From an uncultured Bacteroidia bacterium (GTDB lineage Bacteria > Bacteroidota > Bacteroidia > J057 > CALLMJ01), in contig CALLNY010000022.1 in NCBI GenBank assembly GCA_938005475.1, positions 1-64,000 on the forward strand: DNA of 64,000 nucleotides, in the 5' to 3' direction. A program made the position numbers and the translations under genes. The stretch's first letter is position 1, and the number at the start of each line of letters is the position of its first letter. The notes under the pieces are model-generated. The model was not told the DNA's origin. It saw only the letters and a program-made list of their open reading frames with translations, and searched no databases. Shown here piece after piece: positions 59,046-64,000 of the stretch.

Positions 59046-60515
59046 TTATAAATTTGGAGTATTTTTAAATTTTTTACGTAATTCTTCTACATACCTTCTA
59101 AACTCTTTATCCGTATCGCAAAGGTCATTTACTGTGTTAATAGCATGAATGACAGTGGAATGGTCTCTACCTCCGAAGTATAAACCAATAGTTTTTAAGG
59201 AAGATTTTGTACATTCTTTTGAGAAATACATGGCTATTTGGCGTGCTTGTACGATTTCGCGTTTTCTACTTTTTTCTTTTAAAGTTTCGGGTTTTAATTT
59301 AAAATATTCTGCTACGGTAGAAGTAATAGATTCGATGGATAGTTCTCGGTGGTTGTTGGTAACAAAGTTTTTAATTACTTTATGGGCTATTTCTAAATCA
59401 ATTTCTTTTCTATTGAAAGAGCTTTGAGCTAAAATGCCAATTAAAGAACCTTCTAAATCCCTTACATTGGTCTGAATATGATGCGCTACGTATTCGATAA
59501 TCTCATCGGGCATCTCCACTCCTTCATGGTACATTTTACTTTTCAGTATTGCGATACGTGTTTCTTGGTCAGGGACTTGTAAATCTGCGCTTAGTCCCCA
59601 TTTGAAACGAGAAAGTAATCTTTCTTCAATACCTTTCATATCTTTTGGGGGAACATCAGAAGTTAATATGAGTTGTTTATCATTTTGGTGTAGATGATTG
59701 AAAATTGTGAAGAAAGCTTCTTGGGTCTTTTCTTTTCCCATGAGTAATTGTATGTCGTCTACAATCAATACATCGATGAGTTGATAAAAATTGATGAATT
59801 CGTTGATTTGATTGTTTTTCACAGAGTCCACAAATTGGCTTAAAAATTTTTCGCATGGTACATAAAGTACCACTTTATTGGGATGTAATTTTTTTACTTC
59901 ATTACCAATAGCATGAGCTAAATGGGTTTTGCCTAACGCTACATTTCCATAAATAAAGAGTGGATTAAAGGAATTTTTTCCAGGTTTCATAGCGATACCA
60001 ATTCCTGCTGAGCGAGCTAACCGATTACAATCTCCTTCAATGAAAGTCTCAAATGTATAATTAGGGTTTAATTGCGACTGTATGGTTAGTTTTTGTAATC
60101 CAGGAATTATAAACGGATTGATAACATTAGGTTTACTACTTTGAGTTGGAACTTGAATAGATGGATTTTGGGTTTTAATTTCACTTTTGGTAGATGGAAT
60201 TTGAATATTTGAAGCATTTTCATGATTTTCCATTTTAACAGAGTAGCTCAATTTCGCATCGGGTCCCAGATAAAATTTTATAGCTTTAGAAAGTAAATGA
60301 ACATATTTTTCCTCCAGAATCTCATAATAAAAATGAGAGGGTAACTGAAGCGTAAGTTCATTATTTTCTAATTTAATAGCGACAACAGGTTTAAACCATG
60401 TTTCATAGGTCTCTTGCTGTACGTTTTCTTTTATCATTTCCATACATTTAGACCATACTTCTTGGCAATTCTTTTGCATAGTGTCAGTGTTTTTAATCAT
60501 ACCTTCAACCCTCAT
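59046..60515 (-). CDS. dnaA: Chromosomal replication initiator DnaA
   Basis: 'NPNYTFETFIEGDCNRLARSAG', 'NPLFIYGNVALGKTHLAHAIGN', 'LIVDDIQLLMGKEKTQEAFFTIFNHLH', 'FGGRDHSTVIHA'; exact start uncertain. Confidence 0.97.
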   Translation of the reverse strand: MRVEGMIKNTDTMQKNCQEVWSKCMEMIKENVQQETYETWFKPVVAIKLENNELTLQLPSHFYYEILEEKYVHLLSKAIKFYLGPDAKLSYSVKMENHENASNIQIPSTKSEIKTQNPSIQVPTQSSKPNVINPFIIPGLQKLTIQSQLNPNYTFETFIEGDCNRLARSAGIGIAMKPGKNSFNPLFIYGNVALGKTHLAHAIGNEVKKLHPNKVVLYVPCEKFLSQFVDSVKNNQINEFINFYQLIDVLIVDDIQLLMGKEKTQEAFFTIFNHLHQNDKQLILTSDVPPKDMKGIEERLLSRFKWGLSADLQVPDQETRIAILKSKMYHEGVEMPDEIIEYVAHHIQTNVRDLEGSLIGILAQSSFNRKEIDLEIAHKVIKNFVTNNHRELSIESITSTVAEYFKLKPETLKEKSRKREIVQARQIAMYFSKECTKSSLKTIGLYFGGRDHSTVIHAINTVNDLCDTDKEFRRYVEELRKKFKNTPNL

Positions 60516-60648
60516 ATTTTTTTATTTTATCAGTTCAAAATTGCAGGATTTTTTTTTTGTGTTTACTATTGACTTTTTACAAAATGTTTAAATCATATAG
60601 AAAAAATTTCAATTTGCTGATTTACAAAAAGAATAAATTCAATTTAGT

Positions 60649-60689
60649 TTATTCACTTATTCACAAAATTAATTTTAAAATGTGGATTA
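60649..60689. promoter_or_regulatory. Cluster of three DnaA-box-like 9-mers upstream of dnaA
   Basis: TTATTCACT (60649-60657), TTATTCACA (60657-60665), inverted TGTGGATTA (60681-60689). Confidence 0.5.
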
Positions 60690-60783
60690 TTCGGATGAAC
60701 AAATCTAACTATTTTTTATTCAAGCACATTATTTTATTAATTTGAATATCAATTTTTTGCTTAAACTTGCACTCTTTAATGAT

Positions 60784-61911
60784 ATGACCATAGGAATTGT
60801 TTGTTATCCTACTTTTGGGGGGAGTGGTGTTATTGCTACGGAACTTGGTAAGATTTTAGCCAGCCTTGGGCACTGTGTCCATTTTATAACTTACGATAGA
60901 CCTGTTCGTTTAGACTTTTTTGTTCAGAATATTTACTATCATGAAGTTATGACACCAAACTATCCCTTATTTCAATACCTACCGTATGAATCTGCTTTAA
61001 TTTCTAAAATAGTAGATGTTGCAATGCATTCTCATTTAGATTTAGTACATGTTCATTATGCTATACCTCACGCTTCTGCGGCGGTTTTTGCTAAAAAGAT
61101 TTTGAAATCTTATCAAATCTCATTACCTGTCATTACCACTTTACATGGTACTGACATCACTCTTGTGGGAAAAGAAGAAACTTTTAAACCGATTATTAAG
61201 TACGCAATCGAGCATTCAGATGGGGTAACCTCTGTTTCTGAATTTTTAAAAAAAGAAACTTACACATACTTTGAAGTAGATAAATCAATTGAAGTGATTC
61301 CGAATTTTGTATCATTAGTACGATTTAGACCGAAGCCCGAGATTAGAAATACTTATCGTAAACTTATTGCCCCAAACGATGAAAAAATATTGATACACAC
61401 ATCAAATTTCAGGAAGGTTAAAAGGGTTCAAGATGTAATAGCTGTTTATTTAGAGGTAAAAAAACAAATTCCTTCAAAATTACTATTAGTGGGAGATGGT
61501 CCTGAAAGAACCCATTTAGAAAAATATGTGCGTGAGAACCAACTAACGCAATGGGTAATCTTCATGGGTAAGCAAGAAAAAGTGGAAGATATATTAGCCA
61601 TTTCGGATATATTTTTGATGCCATCGGAAACGGAGAGTTTTGGACTAGCCGCCTTAGAGGCAATGGCTTGCGGTTTACCTGTTGTCGCATCTCATGCTGG
61701 AGGTTTACCTGAACTAATTGTCAAAGGCTTCAATGGCTTTATGACTGAGGTAGGAGATACAAATCAAATGTCCAAGTATGTTATAGAAATTTTAAATCCA
61801 GAAAAATATGCATACTACTCAGAAAATGCTATCAAAACCGCCCAAAAATTTGATGAAAATTTAATCGTTAAATCCTATGAAAAATTTTATTCTCAATATA
61901 TTAAAAAATGA
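60784..61911 (+). CDS. bshA: N-acetyl-alpha-D-glucosaminyl L-malate synthase
   Basis: 'IGIVCYPTFGGSGVIATELGKILASLGH', 'HVHYAIPHASAAVFAK', 'TTLHGTDITLVG'; ATG 60784 preferred over the TTG at 60742. Confidence 0.93.
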   Translation: MTIGIVCYPTFGGSGVIATELGKILASLGHCVHFITYDRPVRLDFFVQNIYYHEVMTPNYPLFQYLPYESALISKIVDVAMHSHLDLVHVHYAIPHASAAVFAKKILKSYQISLPVITTLHGTDITLVGKEETFKPIIKYAIEHSDGVTSVSEFLKKETYTYFEVDKSIEVIPNFVSLVRFRPKPEIRNTYRKLIAPNDEKILIHTSNFRKVKRVQDVIAVYLEVKKQIPSKLLLVGDGPERTHLEKYVRENQLTQWVIFMGKQEKVEDILAISDIFLMPSETESFGLAALEAMACGLPVVASHAGGLPELIVKGFNGFMTEVGDTNQMSKYVIEILNPEKYAYYSENAIKTAQKFDENLIVKSYEKFYSQYIKK

Positions 61912-61960
61912 GTTTCCATTACCAAAATTCTATAATTTTGTAGTCCTATTTTCATTTGAT

Positions 61961-62482
61961 ATGTTGAAATACTTTCTTTTTCATTTGGTTTTAATAGGGG
62001 GTAATTTTTTTAATCATACCTATTCACAAAATTTATTATCTCAATATGAGTTGGAGAAAAAACCTGTTTTTACTTCACTTGAAAAGGCTGTTGCAAACAA
62101 AAATCAAGTTTATAAGCTTAATTTAAGTAAGCAAAAACTGAAAGAGTTTCCCAAAGAGATTCTTTTATTTGAAAATCTTCAAGAACTTAATCTTAGCGAT
62201 AATCTTATTAAGGAACTACCAAATGAAATCAGCAATTTAAAAAATTTACAGGTCCTTAACTTGTCAAAAAATAAAATTAAAAAACTGCCCGTAACGATAG
62301 GAGACTTAAAACATTTGCATACCTTTTATTTTAGTAAAAATCGCTTGGTTTATTTTCCTAATGAAATGCGTGGTCTAGATAATTTAAAATTTATTGATAT
62401 TTCTAAAAATCAGTTGACTTATGATGAATTAGTTTTTATTAAAAAAATTGTACCTGATAATTGTGAGGTTTTAACGAAATGA
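61961..62482 (+). CDS. Leucine-rich repeat protein with signal peptide
   Basis: LRR 'LQELNLSDNLIKELPNEISNLKNLQVLNLSKNKIKKLPVTIGDLKHL'; ATG 61961 preferred. Confidence 0.85.
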   Translation: MLKYFLFHLVLIGGNFFNHTYSQNLLSQYELEKKPVFTSLEKAVANKNQVYKLNLSKQKLKEFPKEILLFENLQELNLSDNLIKELPNEISNLKNLQVLNLSKNKIKKLPVTIGDLKHLHTFYFSKNRLVYFPNEMRGLDNLKFIDISKNQLTYDELVFIKKIVPDNCEVLTK

Positions 62483-62937
62483 ATATCGTAAATAGCCGTT
62501 TTATGAATCAAAAACCTGAGATAATCATAGCTGATACTCGAAATCAATTAGATTTAGAGCAAAAATATAAAATTTTAGAAACTTTTGACATTCAAAATCA
62601 ATATAACCAATTGATTAAAATACAGACTAAGGAATTTTCTGCTGTGTGCCCGGGAACTGGACTTCCTGATATTGCGGATGTTATTATTGAATATATACCT
62701 AATAAAAAGTGCGTTGAGCTTAAATCGTTAAAATATTATTTTTTTTCATTTAGGGATGATGCTATTTTTCAGGAGCCTGTTACAGATGTAATCTTTGGGC
62801 ATTTATTAAAATGTTTAGAACCTCTTTATTTACGCTTGGAAATCACTTATAATATAAGAGGTGGGTTTTTAACTACCACTAGCGCTGAATACGGAGATAA
62901 AAAAGTACATTATCCTAATCATTCAATATTAGTTTAA
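62479..62937 (+). CDS. queF: NADPH-dependent 7-cyano-7-deazaguanine reductase
   Basis: 'FSAVCPGTGLPDIADVIIEYIPNKKCVELKSLKYYFFSFRDDAIFQE'. Confidence 0.93.
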   Translation: MNIVNSRFMNQKPEIIIADTRNQLDLEQKYKILETFDIQNQYNQLIKIQTKEFSAVCPGTGLPDIADVIIEYIPNKKCVELKSLKYYFFSFRDDAIFQEPVTDVIFGHLLKCLEPLYLRLEITYNIRGGFLTTTSAEYGDKKVHYPNHSILV

Positions 62938-64000
62938 TGGAAACTAGCCTAATTATCAATCATTTAGGTGAGAAAAGAAGTAGTTATCAAAACGCAGTTT
63001 CTCCTCCAATTTTTCAGACTTCTAACTTTGCTTATCAAAATGTAGAGGAGATGCGTCTTGCAATCCAGAATGAGTTTGCGTATCCCTTGTACATGCGAGG
63101 AAATAATCCAACCGTTGAGATTTTGAGAAGAAAAATTGCCGCATTAGAGGGATATGAAGATGCGCTCATCTTTGCTAGTGGAAGTGCCGCTATTGCTGCT
63201 GCTGTGAACGCAAATTTACAATATGGTGACCATGTCGTTTGTGTTCATAATCCTTATTCTTGGACTTTCAAACTTTTTAATCAATATTTAAAAAAATTTG
63301 GTATTCAAACTACATTTATAGACCCCACTATTCCTGATGCTTATGCTCTTGCAATACAACCTAATACTAAATTATTTTATTTAGAAACGCCTAATTCTTT
63401 AACTTTTGAATTAACGGACTTGTCCGATACAGTACAGCTAGCAAAAAAGTATAATATTATTACTGTTTTAGATAATTCCTACGCTACTCCTTTGTATCAA
63501 AAAGCTTCTGATTTTGGAGTTGATATTGTCTGTCATTCCGCTACGAAATACTTATCGGGGCATTCTGATGTTGTCGCAGGGGTAGTTTGTGCGAATCATA
63601 AAATGATAGAAAAAATTTTCTATTCTGAATTTATGAACATAGGAGGAATTATTTCCGCTCATGATGCCGCTCTGATAATAAGGGGTTTGAGAACTCTACC
63701 TATTCGCTTGGAAAGAATATCTAAAAGTACTCAAAAAATCATAGCTTTTTTAGATAAAAATCCTAAAATAACTAAAATTTATTATCCGTTTTATGAAAAA
63801 AATCCTCAATATACGTTAGCTAAAAAACAAATGAAAGGTTGTACAGGCTTATTTAGCATAGAATTAAATACTGATGACCCCAAAGTGATAGAACTATTTT
63901 GTAACTCTCTAGAATGCTTTCTGTTAGCATGTTCATGGGGAAGTTATGAAAGTTTAGTTTTTCCAGGAATAGCAATAACTCCTCTTCCTTCAAAATGGAA
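62937..64000 (+). CDS. Cys/Met metabolism PLP-dependent enzyme (trans-sulfuration family), 3' end off the window
   Basis: METSLIINHLGEKRSSYQNAVSPPIFQTSNF...IFASGSAAIAAAV...VLDNSYATPLYQKASDFGVDIVCHSATKYLSGHSDVVAGVV; TAATG overlap with queF; missing from ORF track because it runs off the edge. Confidence 0.92.
   Translation, partial: METSLIINHLGEKRSSYQNAVSPPIFQTSNFAYQNVEEMRLAIQNEFAYPLYMRGNNPTVEILRRKIAALEGYEDALIFASGSAAIAAAVNANLQYGDHVVCVHNPYSWTFKLFNQYLKKFGIQTTFIDPTIPDAYALAIQPNTKLFYLETPNSLTFELTDLSDTVQLAKKYNIITVLDNSYATPLYQKASDFGVDIVCHSATKYLSGHSDVVAGVVCANHKMIEKIFYSEFMNIGGIISAHDAALIIRGLRTLPIRLERISKSTQKIIAFLDKNPKITKIYYPFYEKNPQYTLAKKQMKGCTGLFSIELNTDDPKVIELFCNSLECFLLACSWGSYESLVFPGIAITPLPSKW

Noticed and set aside
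60557-60745. 62-aa + ORF between dnaA and bshA
   Set aside because: Low-complexity AT-rich translation in a likely regulatory/origin region

Overview
This AT-rich window reads as a Bacteroidota chromosome. Supporting signs are three proteins with T9SS type A C-terminal sorting domains, gldF/gldG, a fused secDF, TAnnTTTG-type -7 boxes, a DUF3822-rsmD pair and bshA. Most of it is housekeeping: aroQ, guaB, frr, mnmE, secDF, pssA, nadD, folP, hemN, rsmD, clpB, rbfA, aroC, fabD, dnaA, bshA, queF and two tRNA-Arg genes. The accessory or unusual content is as follows. (1) A putative partner-switching cluster at 4.4-12.2 kb: a SpoIIE-type phosphatase, a STAS protein, an RsbW-like kinase and two tandem multi-PAS-SpoIIE paralogs. 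The two paralogs share an identical 115-bp 3' segment that includes the terminator. (2) REP-like palindromes at 13.3-13.7 kb whose stem shows compensatory changes between copies, with degenerate relatives elsewhere. (3) A small secreted six-repeat SKY(D/E)A protein resembling the 7(1) septoil-knot (DUF6150-type) family. (4) A multiply frameshifted glycosyltransferase pseudogene at 14.9-15.65 kb. (5) A CHAT-domain remnant at 47.95-48.25 kb that is absent from the ORF track. (6) A DnaA-box-like cluster upstream of dnaA. No CRISPR array, rRNA or intact transposase was seen. All family names come from motif recognition by eye; no searches were run.
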